Assembly (NCBI GenBank): GCA_037953625.1 | Contig: CM075651.1 | Span: 61,738,501-61,802,500 of the forward strand | Reading direction: 5' to 3' | DNA: 64,000 bases | From: Crotalaria pallida | Lineage: Eukaryota; Streptophyta; Magnoliopsida; Fabales; Fabaceae | In this document: positions 11,936-24,700 of the stretch, piece by piece | Position numbering within the stretch: the first letter of the stretch is position 1 | Layout: the number at the start of each line of letters is the position of its first letter | The notes under the pieces: generated by a model | Seen by the model: the letters and a program-made list of their open reading frames with translations, nothing else | Told to the model about the DNA's origin: nothing | Database searches by the model: none | Program-made: the position numbers and the translations under genes

Positions 11936-14303
11936 TTCTCGATTTCTCCTCAGCTTTCGATCTAACAATAGCCAATACTAGTTTTAAAAAGCGGGAGGAA
12001 CACCTTATCACGTATAGGAGTGGGTCAGTGCGCTCTCAAATTGATTTCTTCCTTATGAGGAAACCAGACAGAAAGCTTTGCATGGATTGCAAAGTTATAC
12101 CTGGAGAGAGCTTGACTACCCAACACCGAGTCTTGGTTATGGATGTAAGGGTTAAGAGAAGGATGGAAAGAAAAATCCAAGAAAAGGTTCCAAGAATCAG
12201 GTGGTGGAAATTGAAGGGGGAAAAACGATTCCAACAAAGGGTCTTAGAGGAAGGAAGTTGGAATGGAGAAGGAAGCGCAAATGAAATGTGAGAGGATATG
12301 GCCAAAGGGATTAGGAAGATTGCAAAGGAGACTCGGTGAATCAAGAGGTTATGGACCAAAGGGCAAGGAATCATGGTGGTGGGATGCAAGGGTGCAAGAT
12401 AAGGTAAAGGAGAAAAAGGAATGCTTCAAAACTTGGTCCTTGAATAGAAATGCAGAGAGTTGGGATAAATATAAAGCAGCTAGGCAAGAGACCAAGAAAG
12501 CGGTGAGCGAAGCAAGAGGTAGAGCGTTTGATGGGCTATACCAATCTCTAGGCACTAAGGAAGGGGAAAGAAGTATTTATAGGATTGCTAAACTTAGGGA
12601 AAGGAGGAAGAGAGACCTAGATCAAGTGAGGTGCATTAAGGATGGGGATGGCAAAGTCTTGGTCGCAGATTTGGATGTAAAAGAAAGATGGAAGAGTTAC
12701 TTTCACAAGCTTTTCAATGAAGGTCATGAAAGTTCACATCCTGATCAGATAGTCACTAGAGAAGAGGACCAAAATCATACCTTTTACCGTAGAATTAGGG
12801 AGACTGAGGTAAAAGAGGCATTGAGAAGGATGGATAATGGTAAAGCGGTTGGTCCGGATAGTATCCCCATTGAGGTATGGAAAACCTTGGGAGAGAGGGG
12901 CACCAGTTGGCTCACCAAGTTGTTTAATGAGATCTTGAGATCCAAGAAGATGTCGGACGAGTGGAGGAGGAGCACTTTAATCCCTATCTACAAGAACAAA
13001 GGTGACATACAGGATTGTGCGAATTATAGAGGGATTAAGCTTATGAGTCATACCATGAAACTTTGGGAAAGGGTGATAGAGCGAAGATTGAGACAGGAGA
13101 CTCATGTTACTGAGAATCAATTTGGCTTCATGCCGGGGAGATCTAACTATGGAGGCAATATACTTACTGCGCCGGTTGATGGAGGAATACCGGAGGCAAC
13201 AAAAGGATCTACATATGGTTTTTACTGATCTGGAGAAAGCTTATGATAGAGTGCCTAGAGAGGTACTATGGAGGGCTCTCGAGAAGAAAGGGGTGCGTGT
13301 TGCCTATATTAGAGCCATTAAGGATATGTATGACGGGGCCAAGACGAGCGTGAGGACACAAAATGGGATTTCAGAAGATTTTCCCATCACGATAGGTCTA
13401 CACCAAGGGTCAAGTTTGAGACCCTACCTCTTTACACTGGTCTTGGATGTGCTTACGGAACATGTCCAAGAACCAGTGCCCAAATGCATGCTCTTTGCGG
13501 ATGATATTGTTCTTATTGGGGATACTAGAGAGGAAATAAATGGGAAGATTGAAATGTGGAGACAAGCTTTAGAAGGGTCTGGATTCCGGATAAGTCGAAG
13601 CAAGACAGAGTATATGGAGTGTAATTTTAGCAAGAGGCACATAGGCCTTACTCGGGAGGTGAAGGTTGGAGAGCATGTCTTAGCACAAGTCCCGAAGTTT
13701 AAATATCTTGGTTCTATCTTACAGCAGGATGCAGAAATAGAAGGGGATGTAAATCATAGGATTCAGGCAGGGTGGATGAAATGGAGGAGTGCCTCGGGCG
13801 TGTTATGTGATAAGAAGGTACCACTTAAACTTAAAGGAAGGTTCTACCGCACTGCTGTAAGACCGGCGATGTTATATGGGACAGAGTGTTGGGCGGCAAA
13901 GGGCACACAAGAGAATAAATTTCATGTTGCAGAGATGAGGATGCTGTGGTGGATGAGTGGGCATACCAGACAAGATCGGATTAGAAATGAGTATATTCGA
14001 GAAAAAGTCGGGGTTGCTCCTATTGTTGAAAAAATGGTTGAATCTCGTCTTAGGTGGTTTGGGCATGTGTGGAGGAGACCGGTGGAAGCCCCGGTTAGGA
14101 GGGTAGACCAAATGGAGGGTACCACAAGGGCTAGAGGAAGAGGAAGACCTAGAAAAACTATAGGCGAAACAATTGAGAAGGATATGGCAATCAATGCCTT
14201 ATCAAAAGACATGATTTATGATAGGCCTTTATGGCATCGTTTGATCCATGTAGCTGACCCCACCTAGTGGGACAAAGGCTTAGTTGTTGTTGTTGTTGTT
14301 GTA
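11936..14303 (+). mobile_element. RTE-clade LINE, 5'-truncated, nested insertion
   Basis: A 2.37-kb non-LTR element lying between perfect 13-bp duplications (11923-11935 and 14304-14316). It begins within the C-terminal part of the endonuclease region, runs through reverse transcriptase, and ends CACCTAGTGGGACAAAGGCT plus a TTG-repeat tail, the usual 3' end of plant RTE elements. The 5' truncation is typical of incomplete target-primed reverse transcription. The tail and 3' coding part are almost identical to the fragment at 21390-21767, so the family was active recently. Confidence 0.92.
11938..14267 (+). pseudogene. RTE endonuclease (C-terminal end) and reverse transcriptase, frameshifted
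   Basis: Three successive frames carry one protein. The first (to about 12288) has SQIDFFLMRKPDRKLCMDCK, the end of an apurinic-type endonuclease. The second (about 12310-13145) has the thumb-proximal and early RT blocks, for example NGKAVGPDSIPIEVWK and NYRGIKLMSH. The third (about 13146-14267) has FTDLEKAYDRVPREVLW, GLHQGSSL and the catalytic FADD box at 13494-13505, then a C-terminal region ending DRPLWHRLIHVADPT. Breaks lie near 12290 and at 13141-13150, the latter looking like one extra T in AGATCTAACTATGG. The copy cannot make a full protein. Confidence 0.9.
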
Positions 14304-15154
14304 TAGGACTACACCAAGGGTTAACTTTGAGCGCCTACCTTTTTACATTGAATATGGTTGTGCTTACTAAGCATATCCAAGAGTTAGTGCCCCGATGCAT
14401 GCTTTTCGCGGATGATATTGTTCTTATCAGGGACTCTATGGAGGAAATAATTGGAAAGATAGAAATGTGGAGACAAGCTTTAGAAGCACATGATTTTTGG
14501 ATAAGTTGAAGTAAGACAGAGTATATAGAGCATAAATTTAGCAAGAGGTGCATAAGCCCTACTCTAGAGATGAAGATTGGAGAGCATCTCATAGCACAAG
14601 TCCCAAGGTTTAAGTTCCTTGGGTCTATCATACATCATGATGTGGAAATAGAAGATGTAAACCGTAGGATTCATGAAGGGTGGATGAAATGGAGGAATGC
14701 TTCGAGTGTGTTATGTGATAAAGATGTGTCATTCAAACTTAAAGGGAGGTTTTACTGAACTGCTATAAGGTCAGCAATATTGCATTGAATCGAATGTTGG
14801 GCGGTAAAATGCTAACAAGATAATAAACTTTAAGTAGTAAAGACGACAATGTTGCGATGGATGTATTCGAGAAAGAGTTGGAGTTGCACTTATTATAGAA
14901 AAGATGGTTAAATCCCGTCTTAGGTGATTTGGGCATGTGTGGAGAAGATCGGTAGAAGCCCCAGTTCGGGGAGTAAATTAAATGGATGATATGCAAGAGG
15001 TAAAGAAACCCCAAGAAAAGCCATAGGCGAAACAATTAGGAAAAATATGGAGATAAATGCTTTATTATTGGACATGATTTATGATAAACCTTTATGACAT
15101 CGTTTGATCCATGTAACCTACCCCACCTAGTGGGATAAAGGCTTGTTTGTTGTT
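14304..15154 (+). mobile_element. Older RTE LINE, right fragment, decayed
   Basis: Resumes exactly where the left fragment stops (GGACTACACCAAGGGTTAAC) and carries the FADD region (about 14400), the GEHLIAQVPRFKFLGSI block and the RTE 3' end CCCACCTAGTGGGATAAAGG. It has several stops and small deletions, far more than the younger copy, in keeping with its greater age. From 15155 to 15540 only low-complexity DNA is seen. Confidence 0.88.
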
Positions 15155-15544
15155 TTACATTCCCCTCCCCCATCCCCATCAAAAAAAAAAAAATTGCCTA
15201 TAATAAAAGGAAAAGAAAAGCTAGAAGTAATATGAGAACGGTGGAGGTTAAAGCAACAAAAATCACGAAAAGAATACTCAAGACAATTTAAAGAATAGTT
15301 AAGAAAAAGTGGCAGTTTGGGATCGAGTATTAAAGGTCCTTTGAGATTCTAAAAGAACCATGAGAAGAGCACTAATAACAGTTCAATAAAACAACCCAAT
15401 AGTGCCTCAAGAAACTAGCCTTTTATCATGTTTAAATGTTGAACACCAACAGCGGATAACATGCTTCCAACTTTATTCTACAAGATATTTCAGTGTATAA
15501 TGAATAATGAATATTTATATCTAACTACAATTTTTTTTACCATG

Positions 15545-15605
15545 ATTAGAGTCTTTATCCCATTAGGTGAGGTCATCTACGTGGGTCGAACAACACTGCT
15601 GGGTA
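15545..15605 (-). repeat. RTE 3'-end remnant, opposite strand
   Basis: On the minus strand this reads as a worn copy of the RTE tail (..CACCTAATGGGATAAAGACT..). It is only about 60 bp. From 15605 to 17433 I see nothing nameable; the 3' untranslated region of the HUA2-like gene should lie at the right end of this stretch. Confidence 0.5.
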
Positions 15606-17433
15606 TGAGAAAGTGATAGTATGTTAGACATAGAACGAAGAGGGAAGCTGAATTAGAAACCGTTAACTGATTACATAGTTGATGCCTACTGTCTATAGTA
15701 GCAGCAAAAGACAGCTGGCAGGTGTAGTGCCAAGCTGCTTCTACAACTAACACAAAGCTAACTTTCCAATTCTAATTATTGTACAATTAACCGTCAGAAT
15801 ACTGAGCTCTATCAAAACCAAAAACAACTCTTGACCTCCTCACCACCTTAAAAAATTCTTTCTCGCAAATTTTGGGGCAATATAGCATATATTTAACCAA
15901 GTATTCATTTCTTCCGAGCAATCAAGAACAACTACAAGGATCAGAAAAAGTAAAGAGAATATTTTCAAAACAAAAATGGATATCGATGAAGTTTAAGATG
16001 CTAATTGATCCTCTAAGATGGCATTTGAATTGAAAGCAGGGTGCGAAAAAGGTAGTGCACATGAATGCATTAGTAAATTTTCACATTGAGCAAGGATTAA
16101 GTAGTATGAAATGAAATTTTCATGAACTTCCATTGAAACCAAGTTAACACCCTCCATCAGTTACGACTTACGCCTCCAGCATAACATAGCCAAAAGATTA
16201 GTATACCAGAGAAGAGCTCCATAAATGGATTATGGGATTTGGCTCCTCTGAAATGTTCTGGTGCACTTTACAGGATAACGTACGTGCAAATGTAACCAAT
16301 GATTGAAGAATCAACAGTTGAAATTATGATACGATGCATGTACATGTATAACAAACTATAGAGTTGGTAAAATCTCAACCACTGATTTTTGGATCAATGG
16401 TTATAATTTCCTCACTTTAACCTCTAAAGTGCACCACCCTCACTTCAGAGTTTAGAGGAGCTAACTGAAACTGATGTCGCTAAAACGTGCCATTTATTAA
16501 GAAACTGGAAAGGACTAGAAAGAGTCAGAGAAATTTTGAAAACAGAAAACATCAAGATAATAAAACTGACATTAAATTAATGGAGTTAAAATTGAGCTAA
16601 AGACTGATTTCTATATATAGATCTTATGGACTAATTACAGGGGATGGGAAACAGATAAACTAAGCAAGTCAGAAACAAGGGCCTAAACTTGGATGGAAAT
16701 TTTCCTAGGGTACATTGACAGGAGAAATTACTATATACACAGTCCTGCCAAGAGCCTCCACAAGTTTTCAAAATTTCTTCATGGGTGGTTTTTACGTACT
16801 ACAAAAGTAAATCTAACTTCGCACCACACATATATGCAACTTGATTGCTGATCCACCAGCAATAGCATAGAAAGATAACAGGCAATCATAATCCAGTATT
16901 ATAAGAGAAAATCTTATAATAAGATTCTTCTTCAAAATAAAAAGTAACACAAGCATTGGACCAAAAGAAGGTGACACAGACACAATAGCTATTAAAACTA
17001 AATATAAAATTAAATCTCTTGCTGTAAAAGAAATTGAGTCCATGCATAAAGTATAATAATCAACATGTCCATGCATAAGGTATAATAGTCATCATGGCCA
17101 TGCATAAAGTATAATAATCAACATACAGAATTAATTTTCTCCCAATGTCAAAAATTAAAATATGTAACTGCATCAAATAAACTACGGACAGAATCCAAGC
17201 CAATATATCCTCACCAACCAATTTTGCAGATGAAGTTGAAAAATTCCAATCAACATCAAGTAGGCCTCCAACAATTTAGTGCAGGAATGTCTGGCCTACA
17301 GGATAACATCTGAGGAACATGGCCTGAAGAAGGAAATGATGATCTAGATCCATAAATGTAATTACATAACTAGAGGTAGCTCAAGCGGAGAAACTGAGCA
17401 ATAAGAAAAAGTGAAGTAGTCTAAAATAGCACA

Positions 17434-20400
17434 CTAACCATACATGGGAGGAGGAGGAGGAGGAGGAGGAAGAGGAGGAGGAGGAGGTAAGTTGTTAGGA
17501 TTGACATGCTTGTTTACTGGTGGTCTTTCAACTGGTGGCTGAAAATAACCTGCCATTGCCATCAAAACAAAATGTTTATAACATTAAAATTGGCCTCAAA
17601 CAACACAGAATAACAGTGACATAAGAGTAACTATATAGACCTTTAACCATTATGTTGTATACACTAAAAAAAATTATTACAAAAATTAATAGTTAAGATT
17701 GATAGAGCCTTTCACAAACAGCTAACGACAAATTTCAGGAACAGCGAATGACAGCAAAAAACATGAATCATATTCCATTGTTATAAACATTATGAATGGT
17801 AAGTTAAACAGATTCACAAACCTTCCTTCCCAAAAGGTGGAGCAGGGCATGAAGGGTTTCTCCCTCTCCATAAAACATGATGATTATGAGTTTGAAATTC
17901 ACTTGATGGCATCCTCCATAGCTCATTAGCGACAAATTGCCTCTGGCCATCTGGAAGGGATGGCAATGACAAGTGAGGGTGGAAAGAATGAGGATAATTA
18001 TCTGGCATTGTAGAATTTGGATATGAATACTGATTAGGAGGATTTCGGGGTGGAGTGGGAACAGGATGCATGTATCTTGGAGTAAACGAAGGGTTGCCGG
18101 GATGAAATTGTTGGTTAGGTTGGAGAACTTGAGAATTTAGATATATACTGTTCTGTCCAAGCTGTAACTGCTTTGGAGGGTTAAAACCGGAAGGTTGATG
18201 AGAGTTGCAGCTTGCCATTGGAGGAAAGCGCGCAGATGGCTGTGCCTGTGGTACTTCTTTCTTGACGTCAGCGCTATTGTGACCTCCATGAAAAGAACTT
18301 CCAAACATTAGAACTACTTGGTTTCCCTGTAAAGGATGCCATTTGTCAAAACAGGCAATGCAAAAAAATATGACACAAACCAAAAAGAATCAAAAGCAAA
18401 AGAGTCATACAGTAGCCATGCAATTATGGTCACTAGATACACCCTGTTGATACTCCAACTCCGATGATGGCTGTTGCGAAGATTGTTGTGGCACTAATGC
18501 CTGGGAGAGTTGTGATGGGTGATCTGGTTCAGATGATTGAGGAACCAATTGTGGTGGAGGGCCTGAGGGTGGTAAAGGAGGAGGTGGGGGTTGCAATGCC
18601 AAGGGCGGTGGGTGGGGAAGAGTAGTAGATAATGGAGATGGCAATGGAGGAGGTGAAGAAGGCAAAGGTGGGGTAGAAGGCGGTGAATCAAGCGGAGGTG
18701 GAGGAGAACCCTCGAGAATATTAGGTATCTCTGCTGAAATACTCGAATCTGTATCTAAAATCCTGTCTAATCGCTGAAGTTGCAAATTCATTTCAGAACA
18801 ACTGTTCAATAATATGGGCCTTTCATCCTTGGGGTGACCGGAAACATCTTTCATTTCTAACTCATCATCCACATCCTCCAAAATACAATGCTGCTTGTCA
18901 TTTGGTGTAACAGTAGAAGTGTCTGATTCAGCAAGAATGCGAGCGGTATTTGCTGGAGACACGTTTCTAGGAATATCCTCATCATCATCCTCATCTTCAT
19001 TGTCTTCAAACCCAAGAGGAGATAAAAAGCCGGGCAGCCGATATGTAGCATTGCTGATCCACAATATCCAGATATGTAAAATATCAACAAAAACCAGATA
19101 TTGTTTTTGGAAACGAGTAAGATGGTGATAGAATAAACAAATAGAAGTTCTGGTTAATATAATGATATGACAAGAAATTAGAAAATCTCATTGTTGCTAA
19201 TTGCAAGTCCAACTAGATAATATGGGTAAGTTCATACCGACACAATTTAAAAAATTTTTTAAAAAAAAACCTCCATGTACAGTTATGTTACCAAATAATA
19301 TAAAACTGGATCCTAGTCTTACTTAAATTGCACATGTTCGCTAGTCAATTAAATTTTTATGTCCTAGTCCATGTTATTTATTATTATGTGAAAATTAATT
19401 CTAGAAAGGAGATTAATCAAAGGTAATATAAGTTTACTTGGTGAACCTTGTGTCAAAATGTTAGCATGACATGAATGTCAGTACTTTTGGAAAGAAATAA
19501 ATGGTAAAGGACTTGGAGGAGATTTTTATTCTTTCTAAAGTAGTATAGAATAACTAGAAATCACAATTTTTTTACTTTAGTTTTTCATACTTATGAATTA
19601 AGATTTATGATACATAACAACCAAAAGGAACAGATATGAACGAACCGAGCTTTTCATGAACTATTAGATTGTTAAATAATGTCAACCTAAATGTAAGCCT
19701 TTTTGATCTTAAACAGACATAAAGAAATACGAGCTTTCAATACAAAACTAAATCAAATAAACAAATGTCACACCTTCCATACTCGTCAACAAGCATGCCC
19801 TCCATATCCCTAAATGGATCATCCACAGACCGTTCAGCTCGAAATTGTCGCCTTCTATGATAAGTAAATGTCATATCAGTATTTGAAACTCCAATATCAT
19901 CCATGTGACGGCGAAGAACTGATTCAGGAAAAATTTTCCTCTCAAGCCACAATCTTAAAACCTGCGATCCACCAACATAATACAACAAATTTATTTTCCA
20001 ACTTGAGCACAAAATACTCACTTTTAAAAATTAGCATAAACTTTTCTAAACAAAATCACATATGACTAGTGACTACTAATATAGAAAAGATTATAGTTCT
20101 TAGAAGATATTAGATTTAGGGAGGAAGCCTAAGCAGGCAATTTTATGTTTGTAGAGGCTCTTCTAACCTATACCACTTGTATCATTTAAATAATATACCC
20201 ATCCAGAGTGCTATAACGGATTCAAATATTATTTGATATAAACACTTTAAATGGGATCTGAGTGAGAGGTTGATAGGAATATAAGCTCTTAAGATTTATA
20301 TTAAATTAAATAAATTAATGTAGTAAATGTATTAGGTAGTTATGAGTGGTTAATGTAGTGCATTAGGAAGTTATGAGTACTTATTGTCTGACAGTTATAC

Positions 20401-21734
20401 TATTATATTATTATGTTTAAATATGTAGAGTGGGGGTTAAAACTATTCATTGAGAGATTTGTCATTTGTGAAAGGTTGAAGGAGGAGACTCCTTGTTAGG
20501 GGGAAACCCTGTGTATTGCTATATTGTATGTAGTAAGAGGACTAGGTCTCTAGGACAGTGTTTGCTGTAATTTCCTTGTATTATTGTCTTTTTAATCTCA
20601 ATTTCAAGTGATTTTCTATCAATTGGTCTGACCTGCTGGATTCCAAAAAAGTGGAGATTTGTAAGAACATCAAAATTGTGTGATAATCATCGCAAGAGTG
20701 TCAGAAAGAGTTGATTAGTTGGAGGAAAAGATTGAAGTAATGGGGGAGAGATTGGCTAACATGGAGGAGAAGATGGCTTGTTTGGAGATTAACATGAAGG
20801 AGAGCATTTTCTCCGAAATCAAGAAGATCATGGGAAAGAATAGTGAAGAAGAGGAGAGTTCCAACAAAAGGGAGAATGACATCACAGAAAATGAAAGAAA
20901 TTCTGAAGATATTTCAGATGTGCTTAGCAAGGCTTTAAAATCAATTGAAATGCCCAATTTTGAAGGTTTTGATCCCATCGGTTGGGTGGCCTAGGCAGAA
21001 AAGATTTTTGAAATTCAAAACACCAAACCGGAAGATAAAGTGTCTTTGGCATTTGTGTGCATGGATGGATATGCTGTACATTGGTTCAGATATCTCAAAA
21101 AAAGGATGCCTAACATGTCTTGGGACATTTTGAAGGAAGAATTGTGTAAAAGGTTTTCTAGTGGTGGTGCGGGGAATCCTTATGAGCAGTGAGCAGCCTT
21201 AAAGCAAACTGGTTGTGTAGAAGAATTTGTACAACAATTCGAGATGATGCTAGCACAATTACCAGAGATACCAGAAGCTCTTGCATTGGAATTCTTCATG
21301 AATGGATTGAGTGATGTATTGAAGGCTAGAACACATGACCCACAAAATGTACCCACGGCGATTTACTTAGCTCGTTTAATTGAGGATGAGGATGTTGCGT
21401 TGGATGAGTGGGCATACCAGACAAGATCGGATTAGAAATGAGTATATTCGAGAAAAAGTTGGGGTTGCTCCTATTGTTGAAAAAATGGTTGAATCTCGTC
21501 TTAGGTGGTTTGGGCATGTGTGGAGGAGACCGGTGGAAGCCCCGGCTAGGAGGGTAGACCAAATGGAGGGTACTACAAGGGCTAGAGGAAGAGGAAGACC
21601 TAGAAAAACTATAGGCGAAACAATTGAGAAGGATATGGCAATCAATGCCTTATCAAAAGACATGATTTATGATAGGCCTTTATGGCGTCGTTTGATCCAT
21701 GTAGCCGACCCCACCTAGTGGGACAAAGGCTTAG

Positions 21735-21771
<37 letters not shown>

Positions 21772-24700
21772 ATTGAGGATGAATTGTTTGGGGAAAGAAT
21801 GGGCATTGTTTCTAATGAAGGAACAAAGTTCTATTTTATGAAAATGTGAGAATGAGAGAGATAGAGAGAGAGAGAGAATCTGAAACTGAATGTTTCATTA
21901 TAGAAAGTTAGTTACAAGAGCTGAGTTATTCACTTCTATTTATAGCTTATGAGCAGTATAAACACTGGGAGATCCTGCAATATGACTAGCCTTTGATCTT
22001 GTTATCATGGGATGGGTATTAGTTGGAACAAAAGTAGGAGATGGAGAAGAAGAAGAAGTAGAAGTGGAGTTATTTGAGATAGAAATTGTAGGAGAAGCTA
22101 TGGGAGGTAAAGAAGAAGAAGGAGCCAATGAAGGTTGCTGACTAGGAGACTGATCAGAACTGATAGTATGAGGACAGGGAGACTGATCAGAAACACTAGA
22201 TACAGGAGTAGGAATAGGTGATAAACCAGGAGATTGTAACACAGTGAGGTGAGTGGGAATACTAGGAGAGGTAGTAGTGTGAGAAGGCTTAGAATTAACA
22301 GAGGATGTGAGAAATGAAGTTTCATCAAAAATGACATCCTTAGAGATATACATTCGGCCTGAAGTAGGACAGAGGCATTTATAACCCTTATGACTAGGTG
22401 AATAGCCTAAGAAGATACATTTTACTGACCTAGGCTGAAGCTTATTCTTGACATAAGGCCTAAGGCAAGGATAGCATATACACCCAAAAACCTTGAGAAA
22501 GTTATAATCAGGCTGATCCTTAAACAAAACAGAATAAGGAATTTTCCCACCAGTAGATGCACTTGGCAGCCTGTTTATGAGATAAACAGCACTGATAAAT
22601 GCATGATCCCAGTAATAAGTAGGAAGAGAAGCATGAGCTAGCATTGTAAGCCCCATCTCAACTATGTGTCTGTGCTTCCTTTCTATGGCACCATTTTGGT
22701 GATGAGTGTGTGGACATATAACTCTATGAACAATGCCCTGAGACTCAAGCAGTTTTGTAAAAGGTCTGAATTCACCCCCCCCCCCCCCCCCCCCAATCTG
22801 TTTGCACAGATTTGATAGAAACATAAAATTGAGTATTGACATACTGCTGAAAATGCTGAAATGTTTGCAGTGCCTCAGACTTCTGTTTTAAAAGAAATAG
22901 CCAAGTGAACCTAGTGCAGGAGTCTACTATAGAGTATAGACATATACTCCCTCCGTTTCACAATGTTTGGCCTTTTAAGTCTGGGCACACAGATTAAGAA
23001 AATGTTAATTATTGTAAGTATTATGTATAGTTTGTCTAAAATGCCCCTATTTAATCCTTATTGAAAATTGTAATAGTATTTAATTTTTATTAGTAAGTGT
23101 GTTCATTAATTAATGTATAGTGGTTTAGAGATGAGAGAGATGATAAAAGTAGAAGTAATGAGGAGTAAGAGAAATGATTGAATGAAAGGTTAATATTGGA
23201 AAAAAAATATGTTTGTGAATTGAAAATGTAAAAGGTCAAACATTGTGAAACAAGGAAAAAAGTCTAAAAGGCCAAACATTGGGAAACGGAGGGAGTAGTA
23301 TTTAAAACCTGTAGAGTAAGTCTCTGGAGCAGGACCCCAAAGATCAATATACACTAGATCAAAAGGAGATTTATAAACATGTAGGGAAGGGGATGATGGT
23401 AATCTATGAGACTTGGCAATAGCACATGCAGAACAGAAAACATAATATATATTTGAGGAAATATTACATGATTTGAGAACATCTTTTACAATTCCCTCAT
23501 GAGAATGGCCAAGCCTATTGTGCCATATAGAGTAACAGCTAGTAGCTGAAGTAACACTATGAACAGAACATGAATTAGAAACAGTGGAACTAGGTACAGC
23601 ATTATGTAAAATACTAGAAACTTTATTTGTAGTGGAAGATATGTCTGTGAGAGAAGAACTTGAAGGATGTGACTGGGACTGAAGTATGCCAGAAAAACTG
23701 TAAAGCCCATCAGCACCAAGTGTGCCTTCAAGAAGTATAGAGTGATTGCCCTGAGATTTCACAAAGCAACAGTTAGGATGAAACTCAAAATAGACATTAT
23801 TATCTTTGGCAAAACGACTCGCACTAACTAGATTCTAAATTATGGAAGGGACTAAAAGAAGATTTTTAAGATATAGAGGAGAAAGGGAATTTGTAAATAT
23901 GCTGGTACCAATTCCAGTTATTGGTATACGACCCATTACCCACGAGAATTTGATCTAGACCTGAGAGAGGAGTCCTGGACTGAGTAAGATTTGCAGGATC
24001 GGCTGTCAGGTGATGTGTAGCACCTGAATCAGGGTACCACAGTTGTGAGTTGTAGGCTTGAGGTTCCATGAGCATAGCCTGAGGAGGGGGTGTGACAGCT
24101 GAATATACTGGCTGTGGAGGCCAAGTAGGACCAGGACCTAGTATGGAGGGTGCTTCAACCATAGGCCTTGGAGCAAACTGCTGAAAAATCATAGGTGGAT
24201 AGTGCAGTGGTTGCTGAAAAGGAAAATATGGAGCAGGAAACTGAAACTGTGGAAGTGCAACATTCTGCTGATTCTGTTGACCCTTGTTAGACTTTGAGGT
24301 AGAGGATTTGTCACTGTTACTGTTTGAGGCCATAACAATATCAACTCTGTTCCAGCATTTGAGAGCCTCATGGCCAGGCTTGCCACAGAGCTGACACCTA
24401 ACTCTCCCTCTACCACCAGATTTACCCTTATAGCCTGACTTAGAGGATGTAGAATTTGCTCTCTGTTTAGCACCAGACTGATCATGAATAGGAGAACCAC
24501 TACTATCAGAGTCAGATTCAAAGGGATTAGTTGATTTGGGAGGTTTTGTAGCAGCTGAAGACTGAACAGGAACAGGAGAAGCAAAACCAACACTAGCAGA
24601 GGATGTAGCAGGAGCCACAGAATGCTGAGCATAATATTGAGATGGAAGACCAGGAAAAGTAGGAGAAGGTTGATAAGGCAGCATGCCCTGAGAAGCCATA

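Noticed and set aside
12025..12389. Minus-strand hydrophobic frames over the RTE
   Set aside because: Shadows of the RTE protein on the other strand.
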